Source of the DNA: DAOQTX01 sp035340715
Lineage (GTDB): Bacteria > Bacteroidota > Bacteroidia > AKYH767-A > OLB10
DNA length: 40,886 nt
Assembly: GCA_035340715.1 (NCBI GenBank)
Contig: DAOQTX010000022.1
Coordinates: 1-40,886 of the forward strand
Reading direction: 5' to 3'
Part shown: one piece after another, positions 25,537 to 33,099 of the stretch
Layout of the letters: the number at the start of each line of letters is the position of its first letter
How positions within the stretch are numbered: the stretch's first letter is position 1
Notes under the pieces: generated by a model
Databases searched by the model: none
What the model was told of the DNA's origin: nothing
Seen by the model: the letters and a program-made list of their open reading frames with translations, nothing else
Translations under genes and position numbers: made by a program

Positions 25537-25601
25537 TTCAGTCGCGGGCTGCCTTACGGGGCAGCCCCTCCTGAAATCAACCTAGTAACTAACCAAAAAC
25601 C
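25537..25601 (+). repeat. hairpin repeat, copy 3
   Basis: Outer stem TTCAG (25537-25541)/CTGAA (25571-25575); inner stem GGGCTGCC (25546-25553)/GGCAGCCC (25560-25567), perfect 8 bp, around TTACGG. The tail with ACTAACCAAAAACC runs directly into an ATG at 25602. Confidence 0.75.
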
Positions 25602-25602
25602 A

Positions 25603-25669
25603 TGAAACTCACTATGTTGCTGAACGATTGGAGATTTACCTATTACGCCATTTGGTCGTTTGAGTTTCA
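25603..25669 (+). repeat. inverted repeat downstream of hairpin copy 3
   Basis: TGAAACTCA (25603-25611) is the exact reverse complement of TGAGTTTCA (25661-25669). Inside, AACGA (25623-25627) pairs with TCGTT (25656-25660), which abuts the 3' arm, so 14 pairs can stack with an 11-nt bulge on the 5' side. Confidence 0.6.
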
Positions 25670-25823
25670 CTCCTTAAAACCATTTCTGATTTATATACCC
25701 ATATTACACTCAATTAAGAACAATAGTTTCGCAATTTTTAAGGAAACCTTACAATGAAATTTCATTTCTTAAAAACCCTTTATATATTGAAATGTTATTC
25801 AATCGATTAATGCTACTCAATAG

Positions 25824-25837
25824 CCTTTGATCAAAGG
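25824..25837 (+). promoter_or_regulatory. 14-bp perfect palindrome upstream of ribBA
   Basis: CCTTTGATCAAAGG reads the same on both strands. It ends 21 bp before the -7 box, so it covers the -33 region. A regulator site is plausible but unproven. Confidence 0.4.
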
Positions 25838-25858
25838 TGTTTATAGAAATTATTAATG

Positions 25859-25866
25859 TACTTTTG
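25859..25866 (+). promoter_or_regulatory. -7 element for ribBA
   Basis: TACTTTTG fits TAnnTTTG and lies 15 bp before ATG 25882, which supports that start over the upstream in-frame TTG at 25837. Confidence 0.45.
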
Positions 25867-25881
25867 CAACAATATTTGAAT

Positions 25882-27093
25882 ATGACGAACAGCAAATTAA
25901 ATACAATAGAAGAGGCTATTGCTGACATTAAAGCCGGCAAGGTGGTCATAGTAGTGGACGATGAAGACAGAGAGAACGAGGGAGATTTTATCAGTGCTGC
26001 ATCTAATGCAACTCCTGAGTTGATTAACTTTATGGCTACGCATGGTAGAGGACTTATTTGTACCCCTTTAAGTGCAGACCGCTGCGATGAATTGGAACTG
26101 GAAATGATGGTAGCTCGAAATACTTCGTTTATGGAGACCCCTTTTACCGTTTCTGTTGATTTGATTGGACATGGCTGTACTACCGGTATAAGTGCATCCG
26201 ATAGAGCAAAAACGATTAAAGCGTTAATCGATCCTAATACAAAACCTGAAGACCTTGGTCGGCCAGGACATATTTTTCCACTTCGTGCCAGAAATGGAGG
26301 TGTGCTTAGAAGAAGTGGTCACACAGAAGCCGCTGTTGATCTTGCTCAGATTTCTGGATTTGGACCAGCGGGTGTTTTGGTTGAGATAATGAATGAAGAT
26401 GGGTCGATGGCTCGGTTGCCTCAATTAATGGAAATCGCAAAGAAATTTGATTTGAAAATCATTTCGATTGAGGATTTGATTTCCTACCGATTGCAAACGG
26501 AAAGTTTGATCGAAAAACAAGTTGAGGTTTCTTTGCCTACAGCGTATGGAGATTTTACTTTACATGCCTTTAAGCAACTTACCAACGATCAGGAACATTT
26601 GGCTTTAGTTAAGGGCACTTGGCAAAAAGATGAAACGATTATGGTTCGGGTTCATTCATCCTGCTTAACGGGAGATATATTTGGATCTTGCAGATGCGAT
26701 TGTGGACCTCAATTGCACAGCGCAATGGAGATGATTGAAAAAGAAGGGAAAGGCGTTATTGTATACATGAATCAGGAAGGTAGAGGAATTGGCTTATTGA
26801 ATAAGTTAAAAGCTTATAAACTACAAGAAGAAGGCCTTGATACAGTAGAAGCTAATTTGAAATTAGGTTTTAAGATGGACGAACGTGATTATGGAATCGG
26901 TGCTCAGATTTTAAGATTCTTAGGAGTGAGAAAAATGAACCTATTAACAAACAACCCAACCAAACGTGCCGGTCTCATTGGCTATGGTTTAGAAATAGTT
27001 GATAATATCTCCATACAAATAAAAGCCAATTCGCACAATGAGGATTATCTAAAAACAAAGAAGAATAAGATGGGACATCTTTTAAGTCTGTAA
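25882..27093 (+). CDS. ribBA: bifunctional DHBP synthase / GTP cyclohydrolase II
   Basis: 403 aa fusion giving both precursors of riboflavin. RibB half (residues about 1-205): 'VVDDEDRENEGDF', 'MATHGRGLICTPL', 'RRSGHTEAAVDL'. RibA half (about 210-403): zinc-binding 'SSCLTGDIFGSCRCDCG' with its three Cys, 'GVIVYMNQEGRGIGL' with the catalytic Arg region, and 'NNPTKRAGL'. ATG 25882 matches the family N-terminus ('LNTIEEAIADIKAGK') and lies just after a -7 box. The stop codon abuts the convergent stop of the AlbA_2 gene with no base between. Confidence 0.96.
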   Translation: MTNSKLNTIEEAIADIKAGKVVIVVDDEDRENEGDFISAASNATPELINFMATHGRGLICTPLSADRCDELELEMMVARNTSFMETPFTVSVDLIGHGCTTGISASDRAKTIKALIDPNTKPEDLGRPGHIFPLRARNGGVLRRSGHTEAAVDLAQISGFGPAGVLVEIMNEDGSMARLPQLMEIAKKFDLKIISIEDLISYRLQTESLIEKQVEVSLPTAYGDFTLHAFKQLTNDQEHLALVKGTWQKDETIMVRVHSSCLTGDIFGSCRCDCGPQLHSAMEMIEKEGKGVIVYMNQEGRGIGLLNKLKAYKLQEEGLDTVEANLKLGFKMDERDYGIGAQILRFLGVRKMNLLTNNPTKRAGLIGYGLEIVDNISIQIKANSHNEDYLKTKKNKMGHLLSL

Positions 27094-27720
27094 CTAACTG
27101 AGTGTATAATATTCAGGTTTCTCTGTGTAATGCACACGTATTATTTCCGCTTGGATTAAATCCGTTAATATAGCGCTTGCTCTTCTTCTACTAATGTTCA
27201 ATAATTTGCAAAATTGTTTTACGGTTATTTTTTGATTCGCATTAAGGTAATCAATCAGCGCTTTTTCTTTTGTTCCAAATTTGATGGTGTTGTTCAAACT
27301 GGAATTCGATTTTTTTAAAACATTTAAAACTACTTTACTGGCTAATAAGGATTGATCTTTTACTCTGATATAAGCCCACCATTTTCCGTCAGCTCCCTTA
27401 GTGTAATAAGGCTTGTCCACTCCTTTCATAATGATTACTTCCATTACTACTTGCTGATCGCATTCGTGATAATTGATATAATATTCAACTTCCGGTTTTA
27501 TTAAAGTTAGTACAGCAACTTCGAGCATATGTTTCTCATCTTCTGCATTAACACCCTTAATATGACCATCATCTTTAACCCCTATTAATAAAGTTCCTCC
27601 CTTATGATTCGCAAAAGAAACAATGGTTTTTGCGATCCGAATTGAATCTGATATTTCTTGTTTGAAATCAAGCGTTTCGTTTTCGCCATTTTGAATTAGT
27701 TTTGTAATATATTTATTCAT
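27094..27720 (-). CDS. AlbA_2 (Schlafen-like) domain protein with winged-helix tail
   Basis: 208 aa. Residues about 8-135 are the AlbA_2/divergent-AAA-4 N-terminal domain: 'GENETLDFKQEI', 'AKTIVSFANHKGGTLLIGVKDDG', 'GKWWAYIRVKDQ'. Residues about 150-205 form a winged helix ('KEKALIDYLNANQKITVKQF', 'LLNISRRRASAILTDLIQAEII'). The central ATPase-like part present in longer relatives is missing. Such proteins are presumed nucleic-acid-binding regulators. Its start is only 14 bp from the start of the divergent flavoprotein gene, so both may share control elements. Confidence 0.85.
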   Translation of the reverse strand: MNKYITKLIQNGENETLDFKQEISDSIRIAKTIVSFANHKGGTLLIGVKDDGHIKGVNAEDEKHMLEVAVLTLIKPEVEYYINYHECDQQVVMEVIIMKGVDKPYYTKGADGKWWAYIRVKDQSLLASKVVLNVLKKSNSSLNNTIKFGTKEKALIDYLNANQKITVKQFCKLLNISRRRASAILTDLIQAEIIRVHYTEKPEYYTLS

Positions 27721-27734
27721 GTAATCGTTCGAAT

Positions 27735-29135
27735 ATGCAATATAATAAGATCACACCTAAATTGTTGAAACAATTAGAATCATTGTTACCTGATCATTGC
27801 ATATCAACTCAGCAAGAAGATATAAAATCCTACGGAAGTGATTATACAGAGGATTTATATTTCGAACCTGAGGTGGTAATCAAACCTCAAAGTGTCGATG
27901 AAATAATTTCAGTTGTAAAGTTTTGTAACCAACATTTAATACCACTCACCCCACGAGGGGCAGGAACTGGTTTAAGTGGAGGAGCTTTGCCGGTGTGTAA
28001 TGGTATTGTATTAAGTATGGAAAAATTTAATCGAATTATATTTATTGATGAAAGAAATTTGCAAGTGACTTGTGAGCCGGGAGTTATTAATCAGCACCTG
28101 CAAGAAGCAGTAAAAGAGAAGAATTTATTTTATCCTCCCGATCCTGCTAGTAAGGGTTCGTGTTTTATTGGAGGCAATCTTGCCGAAAATGCGGGAGGAC
28201 CAAAGGCTGTTAAATATGGAGTAACGAAAGATTATGTATTAAATCTTGAAGTGGTATTACCTACTGGGGAATTGATTTGGACGGGTGCAAATGTTCTGAA
28301 AAATTCAACAGGATATAACCTAACTCAATTGATGGTTGGCAGTGAAGGGACTTTGGGTATTATCACTAAAGTAGTTTTTAAATTACTTCCTTATCCTAAA
28401 TATAATTTATTGATGTTGGTACCTTTTAATTCGATTCATAATGCATGTAGTGCAGTATCGGAAGTTTTTCGAAGAGGGGTTATCCCCTCTGCTATGGAGT
28501 TAATGGAAAGAGATGCAATTGAATTTACAGCTCAACATGTACAGACTTCAATAAAATTGAAGGACACAACAGCTGCCCATTTAATTGTTGAAGTGGATGG
28601 GAATGATTTAGAATTGTTGTATAAAGAATGCGATGTGATTAATGAAGTGATGATGTCATTTGAATGCGATGAAATTTTATTTGCTGATGCTCAATCGCAA
28701 AAGGATGAAATATGGAAATTGAGAAGAGCTGCGGGCGAGGCTGTAAAAACGCATTCAATTTATAAAGAAGAGGATACTGTTGTTCCAAGAGCAGAATTAC
28801 CGGAACTGCTACATGGCGTGAAAGAAATTGGGAAAAAGCATGGGTTCCGATCCGTTTGCTATGGACATGCAGGTGATGGTAACCTTCATGTTAATATTTT
28901 AAAAGATAATATGACCGATGATGAATGGAACAAAAAACTGCCATTTGGGATAAAGGAAATATTTGAATTGTGTGTAAAATTGGGAGGAACTATATCGGGT
29001 GAACATGGAATAGGTTGGGTTCAAAAAGATTATATGCCTATTGCATTGAATGAAAGTAATCTCAAAATACAGAAAGGGATTAAACAGCTTTTTGATCCAA
29101 ACCATATTCTTAATCCAAATAAAATATTTAATTAA
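27735..29135 (+). CDS. FAD-binding oxidase, glycolate oxidase GlcD-like
   Basis: 466 aa, VAO/PCMH-type flavoprotein that oxidises a 2-hydroxyacid such as glycolate or D-lactate. FAD-binding N-terminal domain: 'PLTPRGAGTGLSGGALP' and 'PPDPASKGSCFIGGNLAENAGG' (split), 'LMVGSEGTLGIITK'. C-terminal FAD-oxidase domain: 'CYGHAGDGNLHVNI' and 'GGTISGEHGIGWVQKDYM'. The length fits GlcD (about 460-500). GlcE/GlcF partners are not nearby. The T9SS-like gene begins 9 bp after the stop, so the two may be cotranscribed. Confidence 0.93.
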   Translation: MQYNKITPKLLKQLESLLPDHCISTQQEDIKSYGSDYTEDLYFEPEVVIKPQSVDEIISVVKFCNQHLIPLTPRGAGTGLSGGALPVCNGIVLSMEKFNRIIFIDERNLQVTCEPGVINQHLQEAVKEKNLFYPPDPASKGSCFIGGNLAENAGGPKAVKYGVTKDYVLNLEVVLPTGELIWTGANVLKNSTGYNLTQLMVGSEGTLGIITKVVFKLLPYPKYNLLMLVPFNSIHNACSAVSEVFRRGVIPSAMELMERDAIEFTAQHVQTSIKLKDTTAAHLIVEVDGNDLELLYKECDVINEVMMSFECDEILFADAQSQKDEIWKLRRAAGEAVKTHSIYKEEDTVVPRAELPELLHGVKEIGKKHGFRSVCYGHAGDGNLHVNILKDNMTDDEWNKKLPFGIKEIFELCVKLGGTISGEHGIGWVQKDYMPIALNESNLKIQKGIKQLFDPNHILNPNKIFN

Positions 29136-29144
29136 ATTTATATC

Positions 29145-29789
29145 ATGAAAAAAATCTATGCTTCTTTTCTCTTACTTTTCTTCTTATCGGGTAATATTCA
29201 AGGACAAGGATTTATAAATTCGTTAAGTTTAAGCCCAATAAACCCTTCATCGAATGACAGTGTTATTTTAATCGCTGATATTTTTACGTCCTACTCTTCT
29301 TGCGGTATAGCTAATGCAACAGTTAATGTTTCCGGAAATAATATAACTGTTGACGTATGCTATTGGCATGGAATGTTGGCGGCTCTGTGCCCTCGGATTG
29401 ATCAATTCAATTTGGGTATTCTTCCATCTGGATCCTATATGCTCACATTCAATATGTTTACCAGTAGCGACCTAAATTGCAGCACGCCAATGTCAGCGGC
29501 TTCTTCATCAATTGCTTTTTCCGTGTCAACCACTTCAGTCTCAGATCTTTTATCCAATGAAGTGTCTTGGATTCATAATGTAAATGGAAATACAATATTC
29601 AACAGCAAAAATACTTTCGGAGAGTTTGTGATTTATGATGCCATTGGAAGAAAAATTTTTAATAAGAAGATTGGCGAGAATCAATCGATTGGTTTAAAAT
29701 CTATTGTAACAGATAAAGGGTATTATATTATTTCATATCAGGCACAAGGCTATAAAAATCTATTAACAATACCATTTGTGATATTCTAG
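29145..29789 (+). CDS. secreted protein with T9SS-like C-terminal domain
   Basis: 214 aa. Signal peptide 1-20 ('LLLFFLSGNIQGQG'). Residues about 22-130 are a beta-sandwich-like segment rich in S, N and I with four Cys ('SCGIANATVNVSGN', 'VCYWHGMLAALCPRID', 'LNCSTPM'), possibly disulfide-bonded. The last about 75 residues ('FVIYDAIGRKIFNKKIGENQ', 'GYYIISYQAQGYKN') resemble a T9SS type A sorting domain, suggesting export to the surface. The specific function is unknown. Confidence 0.78.
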   Translation: MKKIYASFLLLFFLSGNIQGQGFINSLSLSPINPSSNDSVILIADIFTSYSSCGIANATVNVSGNNITVDVCYWHGMLAALCPRIDQFNLGILPSGSYMLTFNMFTSSDLNCSTPMSAASSSIAFSVSTTSVSDLLSNEVSWIHNVNGNTIFNSKNTFGEFVIYDAIGRKIFNKKIGENQSIGLKSIVTDKGYYIISYQAQGYKNLLTIPFVIF

Positions 29790-29791
29790 GA

Positions 29792-29817
29792 ATTGTTTCA
29801 TAAAATCCAGAAACAAT
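29792..29817 (+). repeat. 8-bp inverted repeat between two envelope genes
   Basis: ATTGTTTC (29792-29799) and GAAACAAT (29810-29817) are exact reverse complements, 10-nt loop. There is no good T run after it; it could be a weak terminator of the preceding gene or an operator for the next. Confidence 0.4.
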
Positions 29818-29857
29818 AGTCTTTATCTTGCGTTGATTAGAAGAATCAAGATCTTAA

Positions 29858-31294
29858 GTGAAATCGGCAATTAAATTCATACTAACCTTATGCTTTTCTC
29901 TTTGCATGGTAAGCTCATTATGCGGGCAAGCTATGTGGGGAATCGCCAATAGTAATTATGCAGGTCAAATGGGATTTAATCTAAACCCTGCTTCCATTAT
30001 GTCGCTTCCTTGGGGATATGAAATCAACTACTTATCCGGTAATTTTCATCTCGACAATAATTATCTCTACTATCCTAAAGGCACCAGTCTTTTATTCCCA
30101 AGTAAATTGGGTAATCCCGAAGATGAAAGAAATGGAGTACGTGATTACTACAATAGCGAAGATAAAAAAGGATTTATGAAAATGTGGCTTAAGCTTCCCG
30201 GATTAGCCATGCGTAGAAATATGGATGCTTTTGGTATACGCTGGGGAATTAAAGCGTTGTTAAGTGTCAGAGATTTAAATTATCATTTAGCGAAATTTGA
30301 ATGGGAAGGATTTGATTTCAAAGAACAGCATGATATTTTGTACAACACAGATCCATATACAGAAGTGTCCATGTATTTTGGTGAGGTGAATTTGGATTAT
30401 GGTCGCTTGATTCGACAAACAAAAGAAGAATTTATATCAGCCGGAGTAAGCGGAAGTTTTTTATATGGATTTGGTGGAAACTATATTCACGGAAATCACA
30501 TGGATTATATCTTACCTCGTAAAGATACATTGATCGTTTACGATGTGGATGCTGAATATGGACATGCTTTGGCAAACCTTGGAGGTGAAGATGTTCAATT
30601 TGGAGATCATTTTAAAAACCGAGGACTGGGTGGATCGATTTCAATAGGTGCTCAGTATTTTAAGAGAAAAGATGAAAGTGCTTATGTAGCTCAAACTGCC
30701 GCACGTAGAAAAAAATATACTTGGAGAGCAGGTGCTTCCTTAATTGACCTGGGTGTTATTTCATTTACCAAAGATGCTGCTGTGTTTTCATTCAGTGACA
30801 ATCAAACCGTTTGGCCGGGAATAGATACCGTTGCATTAAATTCAATTGACTATGCAGATTCTTTGTTGAGTGTCCAATTTTATGGAGATCCAAATTCCAG
30901 TTATAGAAAGGATAACTTCTTATTGTTTTTACCTGCTTCGCTAAGTTTGCAATTTGATTATTGCATTAAGCCTGCATGGTATGTTAATGCTAGCATCATA
31001 AAAAGAATTCCCTTTACAAGATTTATGGTGAGTCGTCCTGATCAAATCAGCATTACACCACGATATGAAGTGTACGATTTTGAAGTGGCTTTGCCATACT
31101 CATTTTACGATTACGATAAACACAGAATCGGTTTAGCATTTCGCTATAAATGGTTGATTATTGGATCGGATAAAATAGGGGCATTCACAGGACTTTGGGA
31201 CATTACAGGATTCGATTTTTATTTCGGAATCCGTTTCACAGGACGTGAATTTAACAAGCGTCAATCGAACAGGCTTGATGAATGCTTTAGATAA
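29858..31294 (+). CDS. DUF5723-like outer-membrane protein
   Basis: 478 aa, GTG start chosen because it yields a full signal peptide ('FILTLCFSLCMVSSLCGQA'). The mature protein starts 'MWGIANSNYAGQMGFNLNPAS', a common opening of Bacteroidota outer-membrane beta-barrel proteins of the PorV/DUF5723 type, and it continues as amphipathic strands ending in an aromatic strand ('FDFYFGIRFTG'). A barrel is therefore likely. The role is unknown. It stands alone between the T9SS-like gene and the heat-shock gene. Confidence 0.75.
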   Translation: MKSAIKFILTLCFSLCMVSSLCGQAMWGIANSNYAGQMGFNLNPASIMSLPWGYEINYLSGNFHLDNNYLYYPKGTSLLFPSKLGNPEDERNGVRDYYNSEDKKGFMKMWLKLPGLAMRRNMDAFGIRWGIKALLSVRDLNYHLAKFEWEGFDFKEQHDILYNTDPYTEVSMYFGEVNLDYGRLIRQTKEEFISAGVSGSFLYGFGGNYIHGNHMDYILPRKDTLIVYDVDAEYGHALANLGGEDVQFGDHFKNRGLGGSISIGAQYFKRKDESAYVAQTAARRKKYTWRAGASLIDLGVISFTKDAAVFSFSDNQTVWPGIDTVALNSIDYADSLLSVQFYGDPNSSYRKDNFLLFLPASLSLQFDYCIKPAWYVNASIIKRIPFTRFMVSRPDQISITPRYEVYDFEVALPYSFYDYDKHRIGLAFRYKWLIIGSDKIGAFTGLWDITGFDFYFGIRFTGREFNKRQSNRLDECFR

Positions 31295-31347
31295 CAACCT
31301 ACTGAAAAATCGGCATAGAAAATTTCCTTTTCAGGACAAAATGACTT

Positions 31348-31364
31348 TTAAACTTAAAGTTTAA
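31348..31364 (+). promoter_or_regulatory. 17-bp palindrome upstream of the Hsp20 gene
   Basis: TTAAACTT (31348-31355), A, AAGTTTAA (31357-31364): perfect arms. It lies about 76 bp before the hsp20 ATG, possibly a stress-regulator site. Confidence 0.4.
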
Positions 31365-31439
31365 TTACCACTTTGACAGAATAAATTCAAAGGTACAAGC
31401 TTTGATGTGTTGATTTCAGAATCAAAAAAACAAAAAGTT

Positions 31440-31886
31440 ATGAATTCAATTACATTAAAAAACAAAAAAACAAGTCCGTTTTTCGGTATTCCATTATGGT
31501 CTAATTTTATGGATGATTTTTTAAGTGAAGTAGATTCTTCCGGATCTATTCAGATGCGAAATCCTAGAGTAAACATTAGTGAAACAAATAATGCATTTCA
31601 AATGTTGTTTGAAGTGCCTGGGTTTCGTAAGAATGATTTTACAATAAAAATGGAAGAAGATACGTTGGTAATCAGTGGAACGCATCAGGAAAATGAAAAC
31701 AAAAACACAGATGAAAACGTTTTCAGAAGAGAGTTTAGACTGAGTTCTTTTACCCGAAAATTCCAACTACCTGAAATGGTTAATGCAGAGGCAATAAGCG
31801 CTGCATACGAAGATGGATTATTAAAAATTACTTTGCCAAAGCTTGAAGCAAAGAAAAAAATTGAAAAAGAAATCGTGATTTCGTAA
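31440..31886 (+). CDS. small heat-shock protein, Hsp20/alpha-crystallin
   Basis: 148 aa ATP-independent chaperone that holds unfolding proteins. The alpha-crystallin domain is at about residues 40-140: 'RVNISETNNAFQMLFEVPGF', 'DFTIKMEEDTLVISG', 'FRREFRLSSFTRKFQLPE', and the signature 'AAYEDGLLKITLPK'. The C-terminal tail has an I-x-I-like motif ('IEKEIVIS'). ATG 31440 gives the usual short N-terminal arm; the longer TTG start at 31407 is not preferred. It is followed by a strong terminator and thus monocistronic. Confidence 0.93.
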   Translation: MNSITLKNKKTSPFFGIPLWSNFMDDFLSEVDSSGSIQMRNPRVNISETNNAFQMLFEVPGFRKNDFTIKMEEDTLVISGTHQENENKNTDENVFRREFRLSSFTRKFQLPEMVNAEAISAAYEDGLLKITLPKLEAKKKIEKEIVIS

Positions 31887-31907
31887 TCATGGTTGTTGTA
31901 GGGGTTG

Positions 31908-31945
31908 GAAATGCCCGGTACTTTGTTACCGGGCGTTTCTTTTTA
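31908..31945 (+). terminator. intrinsic terminator of the Hsp20 gene
   Basis: GAAATGCCCGGTA (31908-31920) pairs with TACCGGGCGTTTC (31927-31939) with one T-G pair, loop CTTTGT, then TTTTTA. Confidence 0.88.
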
Positions 31946-31994
31946 TAGGGAGACCAACTTTATTAGTTAAATTGCGCCTTGAAAATTTACGAAT

Positions 31995-32801
31995 ATGTCA
32001 AACAATAAACCAGTCATTTTGGTAACCAACGATGATGGAATCACCGCTCCCGGACTTAAAGTTTTAGTGGAAGCAATGATGGATTTAGGAGAAGTTGTAG
32101 TTGTTGCTCCAGACAGCCCTCAATCGGGAATGGGGCATGCCATTACCATCAATCATCCGTTGCGCTTAGATAAAGTAGATATGTTTGATGAAGTACCTGC
32201 GTATCAATGTTCAGGAACTCCTGTCGATTGTGTTAAACTGGCCGTAAACAAAATACTTCATCGCAAACCCGATTTATGTGTTTCGGGCATTAATCACGGT
32301 TCGAATAGTAGTATAAATGTTATTTATTCCGGTACCATGTCTGCCGCTATGGAAGGGGCTATTGAAGGAATACCCAGTGTTGGCTTTTCATTATTGAATT
32401 ATTCATTGGAAGCTGATTTTAGTGCTGCCGGATTATATGCTTATAGAATAGCATGTACCATACTCAACAAAGGGATGGCGCCTAACTCGTTGCTTAATGT
32501 TAATATACCAAATGCACCTAAAGAAGAAATTCAAGGAATTAAAGTTTGCAGACAAGCCAGAGCGAAATGGGAAGAGGAGTTTGATGAGCGACTCGATCCG
32601 CATAGCCGCACCTATTATTGGCTAACTGGAAAATTTATCAATTACGATAAAGAGAGTGATACCGATGAATGGGCATTGGCAAACAATTATGTTTCAGTTG
32701 TTCCTGTATTGTTTGATTTTACTGCATACCATGCATTCAATCACATGAATGCTATAAATTGGAATGATATAAAGACAAGTAATAAAAAGTATGATTGGTA
32801 A
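31995..32801 (+). CDS. surE: 5'/3'-nucleotidase SurE
   Basis: 268 aa. SurE removes phosphate from nucleoside monophosphates and short polyphosphate; divalent metal is bound by the 'NDDG' motif near the N-terminus ('ILVTNDDGITAPGL'). Further conserved blocks are 'VVAPDSPQSGMGHAIT', 'CSGTPVDCVKLAV', 'DLCVSGINHGSNSS' and 'YSGTMSAAMEG'. It is the first gene of an operon with a small membrane protein (11-bp overlap) and lpxB. Length fits the family (250-270). Confidence 0.96.
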   Translation: MSNNKPVILVTNDDGITAPGLKVLVEAMMDLGEVVVVAPDSPQSGMGHAITINHPLRLDKVDMFDEVPAYQCSGTPVDCVKLAVNKILHRKPDLCVSGINHGSNSSINVIYSGTMSAAMEGAIEGIPSVGFSLLNYSLEADFSAAGLYAYRIACTILNKGMAPNSLLNVNIPNAPKEEIQGIKVCRQARAKWEEEFDERLDPHSRTYYWLTGKFINYDKESDTDEWALANNYVSVVPVLFDFTAYHAFNHMNAINWNDIKTSNKKYDW

Positions 32802-33093
32802 ATTTCTGAATAAAGACAGCATGTGGCTGGGCATCATACTTGGCGTATTGGTTCCAATCATCTCTGTTGGTTTTTTTATTTTCATTGATCGATTTGTAGC
32901 GACATACTTTTTTAATCTACCTTCATTATTCAGTATGCCTACCATACAAGTCATTGCTATTTTTATCAATGTTTTAGTGTTCAGATATTATATGCTTAAA
33001 AAATATTACGATTATACCGGAAGAGGAATATTGCTGGCAACATTCATTTATGCCTTTGTGTATTTTTATTTGTACATGGATAAAATGATTTAA
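32791..33093 (+). CDS. small membrane protein, 100 aa
   Basis: Three hydrophobic helices ('WLGIILGVLVPIISVGFFIFI', split; 'IQVIAIFINVLVFRYYML'; 'LLATFIYAFVYFYLYM') with basic residues between the second and third. Its ATG lies inside the 3' end of surE, suggesting coupled translation; lpxB follows 6 bp later. I do not recognise a named family. Position between surE and lpxB hints at an envelope role. Confidence 0.75.
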   Translation: MIGKFLNKDSMWLGIILGVLVPIISVGFFIFIDRFVATYFFNLPSLFSMPTIQVIAIFINVLVFRYYMLKKYYDYTGRGILLATFIYAFVYFYLYMDKMI

Positions 33094-33099
33094 GGGAAA

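Larger units (their letters stand above)
25302..25881. other. 580-bp noncoding region with structured repeats before ribBA
   Basis: This is the longest gene-free stretch. It holds, in order: the operon terminator, three related hairpins (25344-25600), a further 9-bp inverted repeat (25603-25669), a 14-bp palindrome (25824-25837) and the ribBA -7 box. An open frame of 51 codons starts at ATG 25602, but it lies on the inverted repeat and resembles no protein I know. No FMN riboswitch core is visible. Confidence 0.7.

Noticed and set aside
25344..25601. CRISPR array
   Set aside because: Only about 13 bases are identical among the three units, the stems change in a paired way, spacers differ in length, and there are no cas genes.
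25602..25757. 51-codon ORF MKLTMLLNDW...
   Set aside because: It overlaps a 9-bp inverted repeat, lacks a recognisable protein pattern and sits in a noncoding, structured region; kept only as a doubtful alternative.
25302..25881. FMN riboswitch upstream of ribBA
   Set aside because: The conserved core segments of that riboswitch (such as GGGGCAGGGTGAAATTCC) are not present; the GGGGCAGCC in the hairpins is part of a different stem.
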